Of a DNA stretch of 45,777 bases, positions 25,423 to 35,682 are shown piece after piece. Every line of letters begins with the position of its first letter. Positions within the stretch are counted from its first letter, which is position 1. Below the pieces are notes generated by a model. That model saw nothing but the letters and a program-made list of their open reading frames with translations. It did not search any database and had not been told where the DNA came from. The position numbers and the translations under genes were made by a program. Location: positions 1 through 45,777 of the forward strand of contig JAEUHG010000042.1 of assembly GCA_016795425.1 (NCBI GenBank), written 5' to 3'. This stretch comes from Verrucomicrobiales bacterium (lineage in GTDB: Bacteria > Verrucomicrobiota > Verrucomicrobiia > Limisphaerales > CAIMTB01).

Positions 25423-28400
25423 ACGGCCAGATCGTTCCCGCCCCCATGTTGGTGTACGACCCTGAAGCGACGGATTTGGTGTAGAGCGGCCGGACCATGT
25501 AGCGCCGCGTTCCAACTGGCGGTGCGGTATCGGTCCAGTTGGTGGTCTGCAACGGCGACAAGGTCATGCGCTGCCACTTGCCACCGATCGCCTCGGTGGT
25601 TCGATACAGATGATAGCGCGGGAAGGGATCGGTCGTGGGTGACCATTGAAACACCAGGTGACCGGAGCCGTTGGTGGAAACGGTCAAGGAACTCACCGGC
25701 GTTGCGGGCGATTGCCGGAGAGTGGGATCACCCAACAGCGCCGTGAATGCGTATCCACCCTGGCTGCGGATGCCCTGGTAGTACTTCACGTCCGTGCCAA
25801 AGGGTGGAGAGATCCGGAACGAAAGGAACGGACGCGTCCACGCATCATCGAGTGTCTGCTTGTAAGCGTCGCCCAACGTTCTCCCCAGGGCCATCATGGG
25901 GAGCTTCCAGTAAGTGCCCACCGTCCCGAAATTCAGAAAGGCCAGTCCGTTGGTCCGGGTCCCCATCAATGCCCTCGCCAGATGATTCGGCTCGTCCCAC
26001 TGCCCCACCCAGGACATCTCGATGAGCGAGAAGGCAATCGGAGGCTCGCCGGAAGCGGACACCAAATTCGTCGACGAATGAAAGGTGATGCCGTGCAAAG
26101 TCCGCACGTTGAGATCGCTGTGGATCCAGTCCACGCCGCCCGCGTATCCGCCTTGAATGCCCCAAATAGCCGGCTGTCCAGCCGTGAAAAAGTCCGCATA
26201 GATCCCGGCATTCGAATTGGTGCCGGTCAACGCCACATCGATGCGTTCCCCCAGGTTGATCATGCTGAGGGGAAGCCCGTTCAATTGGAGTGCCATTGCC
26301 TCCGGGGTGTCCAAGGCAGGGGTGGCGCTGAAATACGGCCGATAGACGACGCGTTCCGGCAGGGTCACCTGCCGACGCCGAAATGCCCGCGACTTGTTCA
26401 CGTATTGAACCAACAGGTCCACCTCCCCGCGCGATGGAGATCCGCTCGCAAAGACGGGCATCCGCGCAAAATCCACCCGACCCACCGCCAATTCCACCCC
26501 GGCAATGCCCACGCTGTTGGTGGGCACGAGCTCCTGATCGAAAATCCCGTCACCCGGCAGGTTCGGAGCTTCCACCCCCGGTTGAATCGGCCAGTTGCCC
26601 ACATCCGTCCAGTTGCCATCCAGGTCGGCATAATAGGTGTCGGCAGGAAAGGGTCGGTAGAAGTGGGCGTCCGGTCGAACCATGCCCGATCTTGGTATCG
26701 GGAGGTGCCCGAAGAGCAGAACGGCCCGGGCCAGGCGCGCATTGGCATTCCGATAGGAGGTGATCCAGGACTTCACTTCCGCAATCCGAGCCGGATTGTT
26801 GGCCCAGGTCGTGTCGTCGTGGCGCGGACCGTTGTAACGCGCCACCACCCAACCTTCGGCCGCGAGGTCGCGGGTCAGATTGGTCACCGCTGCTTCGTAG
26901 GCCGGATTGTTCGTCAGCGTTCGGTCCACCACCAACAGCAGGTGGCCAGGCAAATCATCCGGAGGCAGGCGCACTCCCGCATGCACGGTGGCGTAGGCCG
27001 GATCGTTGGCCGCATAGAATTCCTCCGGCACCGCCACATCGGCGCTCACGCGATATTCGTACTCGCGCCCCAACAATACGGTGGTGTCGGTGTAGATGGG
27101 TGGCGGCAGAGAAGCCAAGGTGACCCACTGGGTCAACGGAACCGTCCGGCGTTCGATCCGATAATTCACATTGGTGAGCCCCGACCACCTCAGGATGACG
27201 CGCAGCGGCGAGGCCCCAGCCTGGGCGGTCACAATCCATGTGTTGGTGTGCATATTGAGCGGCACATTGTAGGTCTGCAGACCGTCAATCACGCCGTTCA
27301 TCTGCCCGGTCCGATTCGGATTCGTGCCGAGAAACAGGCCGTTCGCCCGCGTCGCCGCATCCGGCCACGCGACGATGCCGGAGCCGCGAGCCACCAACTG
27401 CCCATTGTAGAAGATGGCCGAAGCATTCGACGAATAGGACACTTGAACCTCGAGAGGGAAATCGACCGGGATGTCGCCCACGCAGGCGCGGAGCAGCGTT
27501 TGAACATTGGTGAGCACCCCGCCCGAGCCATTCGGCGAGCGTAGCATCAGATTGGTGCCCTTCGGATCCACCGCCACGGAGAACGCACCCACCGACAACA
27601 ACTCGATCGTCGTTCCCGGACCGGTCCCGGCCGTGCCCACCGCGCACGATGACAATGCGCTGGCCCAGTACGGAGCGAACGTGAGCTTGATGGTGCCCTG
27701 CCGGGTGTTGATGTTCGCCGCACCTCCGGGTTCCACCTCCCGATAGCGGAGGACCGCGTTGGCACTCACCAATTCCGCCCCATAAAACCCGGGTATCGTC
27801 TCCACCAATCCCACCCCCGTCCGCTCGACGGGGTCGGCACCGGCCTCTGTCTTCCAAGGATCCGAAAGATTGTCGAACGTCCAGGTCGCCAATTTCATCG
27901 GTTTGGCGCTGGTGGGGTTTAAGGGATCAGTCCCCTCCTGGTATTCCTGAAAATCACTCCGCCCATCGTAGTCGGTGTCCGCCGCCACGTAGGAGGTCTC
28001 CCCAGCATCCGCCACGCCGTCTCCATCCCCATCCTCCACGACATCCAGAATCCCGTCCGTATCCACGTCGCCCATCCCTGCGTAATGAAATCCAATGTCG
28101 ACCACCGAATTGGTCTCGGGAATCTGGTCCGTCCGTGTCGTGAAGAGATAGAGGCCTGCCGCCGCGCCCCCGCGGCTGCCCGCATCCCGAAGGCTAGCCA
28201 GACTGTTTGCCGGACCCGAGGTGGGATAGGTGTAAGGCCCCAGCCCGCTCGCCGCAAAATCCATGGTCAACCCACCCGTAGCCGAGGTTCCAAAGGTCGC
28301 CAGGCCGGCCCGGAATCCGTTGTGCGACAATGTGCCCACCGTCACCGCCACCGACAACGTCTGAACATCAAACAGGTTGTCGCGCACGACCCAGGTCGAG

Positions 28401-31081
28401 TCCGGGCGATCGCTCTTCAACACGACCGCACCTCCGCGAAACAGGTTGTTGTAGGCGACGAAATCGATGGCCTGATTCCCGACAAGATTCGATTGGGTGA
28501 GAGAGAGACTGGTGCCTTCCAACAGTGAGTTCGTCAGGGCCACCGACACTCCCGGCTGCGTCGTCATCACGGTGAGGTCCACGCCACGGACCTGCGAATG
28601 CGTCGCGGACAAGGCAAACGAACCTTGGTCCGGCTGCCGCAGCCATTGGCGGCGGTTGGCCGGACCTGCGGGCATCGAAACGTCCGTAAACACCAGCCGG
28701 GCTTCGGTGATCGGCGATAGCGTGTTCGGCACCAACTCCAACAAGGCAATGTCGCCGGCGGCCAGGGTCCACGTGGGATGCGCCTGTTCCTGGACCATGC
28801 CGTAATGCACCAACCGGTTGAGCGCGGCGGGCGTCCCGGCGGAGTGCAGCCGACCTCCCCGTCCCAACAGGATGCCCACCGGACCATAGGTACCCAGAGC
28901 CACGCCATTGGTGAGGCGCAACTGGACATTGGCCAGCATTCGCCCGCTCACCAGATAATCGAGGGGCGGATAGTGATACCCACGATCGGGCAGACCTGTG
29001 TCCCGCTTCGCTTGCGGCTGCAAGACCGTGTCGACGGTAAAGTCGCTGGTGACGATGACCGGTGGATGGGTGGTGAGCTGCGCGAGTTCCTGGGCCAATG
29101 CCGCATGGATTTCGGCCACACCCGCGTCGCGATGCGGGCTCCCAACCGCGAGATAGAAATTTCCGGCACCCTGGCTGTGAAACAGCCCGGTCGCGCTCGC
29201 CGATTCGTGGTTCCCGGCTCCGGTGTAGGCCTGGACCGTGGAAACCGCCACCACCAGGCTGTTGGTCAACACCAGCGTTCCTCCCGTCAACAGATTGGGA
29301 GCCGAATGCAAAGTCAGTTGTTCACCCACAAACGGCGTATTGGCGCCGGAGAAAATGGAGCCCAGGGACTTGACGCCGTCGACCAGCACGTTTCGCAACC
29401 GCACGGGTGTGTTCGTCGTGCTGAGCACCGGAAACCGGCATTGCACAAATTGGCAATGCCGAACCAGGTTGTCCGGGTTGTCCCCCTGAAACACCAACGC
29501 CTGGCGTCCGTACTTGAACCGCAAATGCTCGACTTGAATCGGTCCCCCGCGGTTCAGGAACTTCAGCTGCGTCGCACCATAATCCGCCGTCAGATCCGGG
29601 CTCCCCGCCACCACGATTTCGCCCATCGTGCCATCCGTGTCGGCGGTGAAGATCGCCGGACGAAACAGGCTGGCGCGGTTCACCCAGGTCCCATTGATGG
29701 TGATGCCCGTGACATTGTTGGTGTACTTCGGAAATTTCAGGACGGCACCGCCCTCCAGCGTCGTTGTGCCAGTGAAAACGCAGTCTCCCGTGATGTAATA
29801 GGTGTTGGTGCCAAGGAAGGTGAAGTCGGACAGCCCATTGATGAGGGTCGTCCAATCCAGAACCAATCCCCGCTCAAGGTTCGCCGTCCGTTCCCGGCGC
29901 CCCATGGCCCATTGCTCACCCGCGCCGTCCCGCCGCTCGACGGCCGCCCACCGTCGAACGGGGACGGTGCCTGCCCCGTTCGACGCCGCGCGTGCACCAC
30001 TGGAAGAGCGCGCCGCGGCGCGTGCCAGCACCTGCGCCTTGCCTGCGGCAACACCCCTGCCGGCCCAGGCCGCTGCCGTCCGTTGGAGCTCCTGCAACCG
30101 GGCTGGCGTTCCCGGAAGCGCCAGCAGATCCGCGACCAACCCCGAGTACTCCGTCGATTCAATCAACACCGTGCGCCCATCGCCCGTCCGAACCCACCGC
30201 TTTCCGACCGGTGAGAATTCGGAAGGCCGATCTGCCGCCGCCTCGCGAGCCGACCAGGCGAACGCCCTCCCCGCCACCATGCGATGCACCCCGAAATCGA
30301 GTTCCTCATCGACCCAGTCCGGCTGCGCCACCGCCGCACGCCAGGCAGGATCTTCGATCGACGCCAGGAGCCGAGGCGTGGCCACCGGGTCCGGTGCTTC
30401 AAAGAACTCCGTCAATACCTCCAGCCGTGTCGTTTCCGGATCCAGTCCGAACTCCCCTGGAGAAGGCGGCACTTCCCGCAACACCACATCCGCCTCGAAC
30501 CCGCGCTTGCGATAGGTGTACAGCACGTCCGCCTGCAGCGCGTCAAAGGCGTTCTGATAGATCACTTGGTTCGGTGCCAGCAGCCCGCCCGGGGCATCCT
30601 GCACCACCGCCAGAACGACATCCTTGCCCGTCACCGGATCGAAGTAGCGCAGCGCCAGAACAGACGCCCGGAGTTCGGGTGCACCCGGAAATCCCAATCG
30701 AGCCGCGCCCTGCGGATCATTCACGTTCGGAGAAAACTGCGCCCGGTACGGACCCCGTGCCGCCACCGCTCCCGCGTCCGTCAACTCCACCTCTTCCACC
30801 GATTCCCGCCACGACGCCTTCGACTCGTCCCAGTAATTCAGGCCGGTTTCCAGCTGGACCCAGCGTTGCACGGTGCCGGCCGTTGGCCGCGCTCCCGGCT
30901 CGAGAATTCGCCGCTCCACCACACTGTGGTGAGGCCCCCGCTCGACGATGACCAACGCGCCGTCGTCCGCCAACGTCGTGACTACATTCGTGAGGATTCC
31001 CAGCAGCAGGCACGACAGAGCGCCCACGGGGCGACCCCGACCAAGGAGGAAACTCATACCCAAGGCTGCCAAACGACCCAT
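25421..31081 (-). CDS. secreted beta-helix / LamG / C25-peptidase-like giant protein
   Basis: 1,886 residues from ATG 31081; ATG 31057 is also possible, and both precede the signal segment VGALSCLLLGILTNVVTTLA. The N-terminal ~400 residues are unassigned. Residues about 400-1000 have the repetitive T/N/V-rich pattern of a right-handed parallel beta-helix (LEGGAVLKF, VFQGDNPDNLVRHCQF). A calcium-type acidic repeat (DTDGILDVVEDGDGDGVADAGE) is near 1001-1050. A LamG-like domain (about 1060-1290) and an FN3-like domain (about 1295-1370) follow. Residues about 1385-1790 resemble gingipain-type C25 peptidases: LLFGHLPIP, TYYADLDGNW, AVGRVDFARMP, ALLGDPTLR. However, the expected catalytic His (GHG) and Cys are not visible, so proteolysis is doubtful. 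The end is FN3-like. A polymer-binding or surface protein is the most likely role. Confidence 0.72.
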   Translation of the reverse strand: MGRLAALGMSFLLGRGRPVGALSCLLLGILTNVVTTLADDGALVIVERGPHHSVVERRILEPGARPTAGTVQRWVQLETGLNYWDESKASWRESVEEVELTDAGAVAARGPYRAQFSPNVNDPQGAARLGFPGAPELRASVLALRYFDPVTGKDVVLAVVQDAPGGLLAPNQVIYQNAFDALQADVLYTYRKRGFEADVVLREVPPSPGEFGLDPETTRLEVLTEFFEAPDPVATPRLLASIEDPAWRAAVAQPDWVDEELDFGVHRMVAGRAFAWSAREAAADRPSEFSPVGKRWVRTGDGRTVLIESTEYSGLVADLLALPGTPARLQELQRTAAAWAGRGVAAGKAQVLARAAARSSSGARAASNGAGTVPVRRWAAVERRDGAGEQWAMGRRERTANLERGLVLDWTTLINGLSDFTFLGTNTYYITGDCVFTGTTTLEGGAVLKFPKYTNNVTGITINGTWVNRASLFRPAIFTADTDGTMGEIVVAGSPDLTADYGATQLKFLNRGGPIQVEHLRFKYGRQALVFQGDNPDNLVRHCQFVQCRFPVLSTTNTPVRLRNVLVDGVKSLGSIFSGANTPFVGEQLTLHSAPNLLTGGTLVLTNSLVVAVSTVQAYTGAGNHESASATGLFHSQGAGNFYLAVGSPHRDAGVAEIHAALAQELAQLTTHPPVIVTSDFTVDTVLQPQAKRDTGLPDRGYHYPPLDYLVSGRMLANVQLRLTNGVALGTYGPVGILLGRGGRLHSAGTPAALNRLVHYGMVQEQAHPTWTLAAGDIALLELVPNTLSPITEARLVFTDVSMPAGPANRRQWLRQPDQGSFALSATHSQVRGVDLTVMTTQPGVSVALTNSLLEGTSLSLTQSNLVGNQAIDFVAYNNLFRGGAVVLKSDRPDSTWVVRDNLFDVQTLSVAVTVGTLSHNGFRAGLATFGTSATGGLTMDFAASGLGPYTYPTSGPANSLASLRDAGSRGGAAAGLYLFTTRTDQIPETNSVVDIGFHYAGMGDVDTDGILDVVEDGDGDGVADAGETSYVAADTDYDGRSDFQEYQEGTDPLNPTSAKPMKLATWTFDNLSDPWKTEAGADPVERTGVGLVETIPGFYGAELVSANAVLRYREVEPGGAANINTRQGTIKLTFAPYWASALSSCAVGTAGTGPGTTIELLSVGAFSVAVDPKGTNLMLRSPNGSGGVLTNVQTLLRACVGDIPVDFPLEVQVSYSSNASAIFYNGQLVARGSGIVAWPDAATRANGLFLGTNPNRTGQMNGVIDGLQTYNVPLNMHTNTWIVTAQAGASPLRVILRWSGLTNVNYRIERRTVPLTQWVTLASLPPPIYTDTTVLLGREYEYRVSADVAVPEEFYAANDPAYATVHAGVRLPPDDLPGHLLLVVDRTLTNNPAYEAAVTNLTRDLAAEGWVVARYNGPRHDDTTWANNPARIAEVKSWITSYRNANARLARAVLLFGHLPIPRSGMVRPDAHFYRPFPADTYYADLDGNWTDVGNWPIQPGVEAPNLPGDGIFDQELVPTNSVGIAGVELAVGRVDFARMPVFASGSPSRGEVDLLVQYVNKSRAFRRRQVTLPERVVYRPYFSATPALDTPEAMALQLNGLPLSMINLGERIDVALTGTNSNAGIYADFFTAGQPAIWGIQGGYAGGVDWIHSDLNVRTLHGITFHSSTNLVSASGEPPIAFSLIEMSWVGQWDEPNHLARALMGTRTNGLAFLNFGTVGTYWKLPMMALGRTLGDAYKQTLDDAWTRPFLSFRISPPFGTDVKYYQGIRSQGGYAFTALLGDPTLRQSPATPVSSLTVSTNGSGHLVFQWSPTTDPFPRYHLYRTTEAIGGKWQRMTLSPLQTTNWTDTAPPVGTRRYMVRPLYTKSVASGSYTNMGAGTIWP

Positions 31082-31233
31082 GGAATTTCCAGTTCCCCGT
31101 GGGCACTCGATCCACCCCCAACTCACGGCATTCCTGTGGCCCCGCCCGGCCGCCCCTGGAACTGTCGGGCGGCGGCCGGACTCCCACCGCTCTACGGAAC
31201 TACCGGAAGCCGCCGGAAGCTCAGGAGCTGAAA

Positions 31234-31238
31234 AGAGG
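31234..31238 (+). promoter_or_regulatory. Shine-Dalgarno deciding the GH36 start
   Basis: AGAGG lies four bases before the ATG at 31243. The reading frame is open back to 31099, but this site and the following signal peptide mark 31243 as the start. Confidence 0.6.
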
Positions 31239-31242
31239 TATC

Positions 31243-33321
31243 ATGCCGTCATTCCGAAGTCCTTCGAACCTCCGGTCGTCCATCGCGCGCGTGCTGCCGG
31301 TTCTCGCCCTGGGTCTCCCCTGGGCGACTCGAGGGGCCACCCCGACGCCCGACGACCTCGCACTCCAACGCGCTTGGGTTGGCCAACTCGTGTCGGCAAC
31401 TTCGTCCCGGATTCCATTCTCCTTCTTGCTCGACCACCAGGCGTCCGCCGATTTCCTACCCAAATGGCGTATCGATCGCACCAACCGCCCGCTCGATTCC
31501 CATCGGACGGAATACACCACCGTGTTCACCGACCCCCATCACACCCTCACCGTGCGCTGGCAGATCGTCGTGGACACCGAATTCCCGGCGGTGGAATGGA
31601 CGGTTCACCTCGCCAATCGGGGACCGCAACCCACCGGCATCATCGAGGAGGTTCAAGCCCTGGATACGGACTTCGCGGCCTCTAGGGGCGGCAGTTTCAC
31701 CCTTCACCACGCGGTGGGAAGTCCCGCCGAACCCCGCTCCTTCGAACCCCTGGTTACGGCCATTGGTCCGGGACAAGAGACTCGTGTGGCCACTACCGGC
31801 GGACGCCCCAGCAATGCCGCCATGCCCTATTGGAACCTCGACACGGGTGGCCAAGGTGCCGTCTTCGCCGTGGGCTGGCCGGGCCAATGGGCGGCGGACT
31901 TTCGGCACGTCGACTCCGGCAAACTCCGCATTCGGGCTGGGCAGGAACGCACTCGTTTCCGTCTCGAAGCCGGCGAAGAGGTGCGCGGACCGCTCCTAGC
32001 TCTTGTCTTTTGGACCGGCGACCGGCAGCACGGCCACAACCTCTGGCGATCCTGGCTGTTGGCCCGCAACCTGCCTCGGACCCGAGACGGCCTTCCCCCC
32101 ACACAACTGGTCGCCTGCAGTTCCCATCAGTTCAACGAAATGCTCGAGGCCAATGAGGAGAACCAGAAACTCTTCATCGACCGTTACCTCCAGGAACGCC
32201 TGCCGATCCGTTACTGGTGGATGGACGCCGGATGGTACGTCAATAGCGGTTCCTGGGTGAATACCGGCACCTGGCAGATCGATACGAAACGATTCCCGCG
32301 CGGACTGCGCGCCGTCACCGATCACGCCCACGCCAAAGGAGTGCGCTCGATCGTCTGGTTTGAACCCGAACGAGTCACCCCCGGCACCTGGCTCTACGAC
32401 CAACACCCGGACTGGCTGCTCTCGGATTCCCCCGATAAGCCGGACCCCAAGAAGCAGCGCCTGCTGAATCTCGGTCATCCCGAGGCGCGCCGCTGGCTCA
32501 CCGATCACATCGATGGCTTGATCCAGGAGCAAGGCATCGACCTCTACCGCCAGGATTTCAACGTCGACCCCCTGAACTTCTGGCGCGCCAATGACGCCCC
32601 GGATCGTCAAGGCATCACGGAAATTCGCTATGTCAGCGGCTATCTCGCCTTCTGGGATGAACTCCGACGACGTCACCCGGATCTCATCATCGATTCCTGC
32701 GCCAGCGGCGGCCGGAGGAACGACCTCGAAACGGTGCGGCGCTCGGTCCCCTTGCTGCGCGACGATCACCTCTTCGAACCCATCGGCCAACAAGCCCATA
32801 CCTACGGCATCTCCTTCTGGCTGCCCTATCACGGGACCGGCACCTTGGTCGGACCTTCCCGTATCTTCCCGCTCCCGGCGGGCAAGGTCGACGTCAACAT
32901 GTTCCGCAGCCACATGGCTCCCAGCGTCAATGCCTGCTGGGATGTCCGACGCCCGGATCTCGATTACGACACCCTGCGACGACTCACCTCGCAACTGCTC
33001 ACGGTTCAGCCCTATTTCCTCGGCGACTATTATCCCCTGACTCCCTACAGCCGGGCCAAGGAGGCGTGGATCGCCTGGCAGTTTGATCGTCCGGACCTCG
33101 GAGGCGGCGTGGTCCAGGCCTTTCGTCGTGACGATGCCAAGGACGCCACCTTGCGCTGTCGATTGAGGGGGTTGTCGCCGCAGGCGAACTACCGGGTGAC
33201 GGATCTCGACAAGACCGATCGCCGCGTGGTTTCCGGACGGGAACTCCAGGAATCGGGAATCGAGATTACCCTCTCGGATCGGCCTGCCGCCGCGGTGATC
33301 ACCTATACCAAGGAGGACTAG
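31243..33321 (+). CDS. exported GH36-family alpha-galactosidase
   Basis: 692 residues from ATG 31243, with a signal peptide (VLPVLALGLPWATRGA). It contains an N-terminal beta-sandwich, then a TIM barrel with YWWMDAGWY (324 on), VRSIVWFEPERV and DLYRQDFNVDP. D438 in RQDFN aligns with the GH36 nucleophile. D494 in SCASGGRRNDLET aligns with the acid/base. A C-terminal domain follows. The length matches family members (about 650-750). It hydrolyses terminal alpha-galactosyl residues from galactosides or galactomannan-like chains outside the cell. The export signal distinguishes it from cytoplasmic raffinose-type enzymes. It is divergent from the giant gene upstream, and the next gene follows after 71 bases on the same strand. 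Confidence 0.92.
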   Translation: MPSFRSPSNLRSSIARVLPVLALGLPWATRGATPTPDDLALQRAWVGQLVSATSSRIPFSFLLDHQASADFLPKWRIDRTNRPLDSHRTEYTTVFTDPHHTLTVRWQIVVDTEFPAVEWTVHLANRGPQPTGIIEEVQALDTDFAASRGGSFTLHHAVGSPAEPRSFEPLVTAIGPGQETRVATTGGRPSNAAMPYWNLDTGGQGAVFAVGWPGQWAADFRHVDSGKLRIRAGQERTRFRLEAGEEVRGPLLALVFWTGDRQHGHNLWRSWLLARNLPRTRDGLPPTQLVACSSHQFNEMLEANEENQKLFIDRYLQERLPIRYWWMDAGWYVNSGSWVNTGTWQIDTKRFPRGLRAVTDHAHAKGVRSIVWFEPERVTPGTWLYDQHPDWLLSDSPDKPDPKKQRLLNLGHPEARRWLTDHIDGLIQEQGIDLYRQDFNVDPLNFWRANDAPDRQGITEIRYVSGYLAFWDELRRRHPDLIIDSCASGGRRNDLETVRRSVPLLRDDHLFEPIGQQAHTYGISFWLPYHGTGTLVGPSRIFPLPAGKVDVNMFRSHMAPSVNACWDVRRPDLDYDTLRRLTSQLLTVQPYFLGDYYPLTPYSRAKEAWIAWQFDRPDLGGGVVQAFRRDDAKDATLRCRLRGLSPQANYRVTDLDKTDRRVVSGRELQESGIEITLSDRPAAAVITYTKED

Positions 33322-33392
33322 CCTGTCAGCATCCCGACACTCTGAGCGGCACAGGATTTGCCCGGTCTCCCGGGTCGTCTATTCTCACCGCC

Positions 33393-35657
33393 GTGAGATG
33401 TCTCCTGCTCCTCCTAGGCGTGGTTCTTTCGGCCGCTGCCACACCCTTGGACGACTTCATCGCCGGGGCGCGCAGCAAGCACGGCGAAGCGGGCGAAACC
33501 GCTGCGCGGTTCCTCGTGGATCATATGCCCGCCAAGGACCGCGAGTCCCTCACCTCGGAGTTTCTCCTGCAGAATCTCGACCTCGCCTTCCGTGCCCGCG
33601 CCGAGTTTCCCTGGGCCGCGTCGGTTCCCATCGACCTCTTCCACAACGACGTCCTGCCCTACGCAGTGTTCGATGAAACCCGGGAACCCTGGCGGGCGGA
33701 GCTTCTCGAAAAGGCCCGCACACTCGTAAAGGACGCCAAGACGGCGACCGAAGCCGCCCAGGCGTTGAACCGCGACCTCTTCAAACTCATCAACGTCCAC
33801 TACAACACGGGCCGAAAACGGCCCAACCAAAGCCCGAGCGAGTCCATCGCCATCCAAAAGGCCACCTGCACCGGCCTCACCATCATTCTCGTGGACGCCT
33901 GCCGTGCCATCGGCATCCCGGCTCGCGGGGTGGGAACGCCCATGTGGACCAACGAACGCGGCAATCACACCTGGGCCGAGATCTGGGACGGCGACTGGCA
34001 TTTCACCGGCGCGGATGAATACGACCCGCAAGGCCTTAATCGTGGTTGGTTCGTGGGGGATGCCGCCAAAGCCAAGGCCGATGTTCCCCGTTATTCGATC
34101 TTTGCGACCTCATGGAAACGCGATGGCGTCAGCTTCCCGCTCGTCTGGGCGCGCCACAGCACCGAGGTCGCCGCGGTCAACGTCACGAGCCGCTATGCCA
34201 AACCCGAAACCGCCGCCGCCGAGGACTCGGAACGTTCCTCGCTCGGCTTGCGCCTCTACGACCGCCCCGGCGGCCAGCGCATCGTCGCCCACGTCTGTGC
34301 CCTTCCGCCCACCGGCACTCCCATGGCCGAAGCCGTCACCAAAGCCGGCACAGCCGATCTCAACGACCTGGCCCGCCTTGACCTGAAGCCGGGGACCGAA
34401 GGCACTTTGCGATTCACGGTGGACGGAGAGACGCGGGAACTTCCCTTCGGCCCGCTGGCCAAGGGTGAACCCACCCTCAACGCAGTCTGGAGCGAGCTGA
34501 AACCCGTGTCCGCGGCTCTCGCCGCCCTCGAATCCTGGATCGCACGTCCAGCCTCGGAACAAGAGAACGACGCTCCGGCTCTGCAGCATGCCCTCACCCG
34601 CGACGAAGCCGATCGCGCGAGGGATTTGCTTTTGAAACACCGGCTGCTGCGGCTTGCCACCGAGCGTCGCGAGGAGTTCCAGGCCAAATCGATCAACCTT
34701 GGCAACCACACTCTGCGCTGGATGGATCGCTCCTTCGGCGACGCTCCTTCTGATGGACGAAGTCTATGGATTTCCATGCACGGCGGCGGCAACGCCCCCA
34801 CCGCTGTCAACGACCGCCAATGGACCAATCAAGCCCGCCTTTACGAACCCACCGAAGGAATCTACGTGGCGCCCCGGGCCCCAACCGACACTTGGAACCT
34901 CTGGCACGAGGCGCATATCGATCCGATGTTCCAGCGGCTCATCGATGACTATGTCGCCCTCGGTGGCGTCCATCCGGACAAGGTCTACCTGATGGGGTAC
35001 TCGGCGGGTGGCGACGGTGTGTGGCAACTGGCACCGCGCATGGCGGACCGCTTCGCCGCCGCCGCCATGATGGCTGGCCACCCCAACGAAGCCTCCGTGC
35101 TCGGCCTTCGCAACCTGCCGTTCGCCGCCTTCGTGGGCGGCAACGACGCCGCCTATCAACGCAACAAAATCGTCGCCGATCGAGCCACCGAACTGGATCG
35201 ACTCGCCCAGGAGGATCCCGGCGGCTACATCCACCTGTCGAAAGTCTACCAGGGTGTTGGACACTGGATGAACAAGTTGGATGCCGAGGCGGTGCCGTGG
35301 ATGTCGACGTTTCGGCGTCAGCCATGGCCCAAAAAGGTGGTCTGGGTCCAAGACGACGTTGTCCATCGCCGCTTCTATTGGCTGCAGATCCCAACAGAGA
35401 CCCCACTGATCGAACGCGCGAAGATCATCGCCTCGGTCGAAGGTGCTCTCATCACCATTTCCGGCGACGTTCCTCCAGGCCTGCAATTGCGACTGTCCGA
35501 CGCCCTGCTCGACCTGGATCAATCCATCACCGTGCGGGTGAACGGACGCGAAGTGTTCTCCGGGAAACCGGTGCGGCAGGCGGCTATCCTCTGGGAATCG
35601 CTGGAGGAACGCGCCGACGGTTCTGCCGCCGCCACCGCCAGGATACGCCTTCCGTGA
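33393..35657 (+). CDS. exported transglutaminase-like / alpha-beta hydrolase fusion
   Basis: 754 residues starting at GTG 33393, which directly precedes a signal peptide (MRCLLLLLGVVLSAAATP). The N-terminal half has a transglutaminase-like core: C159 (QKATCTGL), H192 (GNHTWAEIW) and D208 (TGADEYDP), the Cys-His-Asp order of the superfamily. The C-terminal half (about 410-680) is an esterase-type alpha/beta hydrolase. It has HGGGNAP, the nucleophile elbow GYSAGG (S537), D585 (GGNDAAY) and H624 (GVGHWM). Both triads look intact. The combination suggests a polymer-modifying enzyme acting on peptides plus esters (cell-wall or plant-derived), but the substrates are not known. It lies 71 bases after the alpha-galactosidase and probably belongs to its transcript. 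Confidence 0.86.
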   Translation: MRCLLLLLGVVLSAAATPLDDFIAGARSKHGEAGETAARFLVDHMPAKDRESLTSEFLLQNLDLAFRARAEFPWAASVPIDLFHNDVLPYAVFDETREPWRAELLEKARTLVKDAKTATEAAQALNRDLFKLINVHYNTGRKRPNQSPSESIAIQKATCTGLTIILVDACRAIGIPARGVGTPMWTNERGNHTWAEIWDGDWHFTGADEYDPQGLNRGWFVGDAAKAKADVPRYSIFATSWKRDGVSFPLVWARHSTEVAAVNVTSRYAKPETAAAEDSERSSLGLRLYDRPGGQRIVAHVCALPPTGTPMAEAVTKAGTADLNDLARLDLKPGTEGTLRFTVDGETRELPFGPLAKGEPTLNAVWSELKPVSAALAALESWIARPASEQENDAPALQHALTRDEADRARDLLLKHRLLRLATERREEFQAKSINLGNHTLRWMDRSFGDAPSDGRSLWISMHGGGNAPTAVNDRQWTNQARLYEPTEGIYVAPRAPTDTWNLWHEAHIDPMFQRLIDDYVALGGVHPDKVYLMGYSAGGDGVWQLAPRMADRFAAAAMMAGHPNEASVLGLRNLPFAAFVGGNDAAYQRNKIVADRATELDRLAQEDPGGYIHLSKVYQGVGHWMNKLDAEAVPWMSTFRRQPWPKKVVWVQDDVVHRRFYWLQIPTETPLIERAKIIASVEGALITISGDVPPGLQLRLSDALLDLDQSITVRVNGREVFSGKPVRQAAILWESLEERADGSAAATARIRLP

Positions 35658-35682
35658 GAGGCGAATCGAAGAGCGTAGAAAG

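Noticed and set aside
25646..27544. Open frame of 632 codons on the plus strand opposite the C25-like domain
   Set aside because: Arg/His/Gln-rich shadow translation; the minus frame has coherent domains throughout.
33366..33385. Promoter just before the transglutaminase/hydrolase fusion (TTGCCC-N16-TATTCT)
   Set aside because: Both hexamers match only 4 of 6 and the leader would be under 10 bases; co-transcription with the alpha-galactosidase explains the position better.
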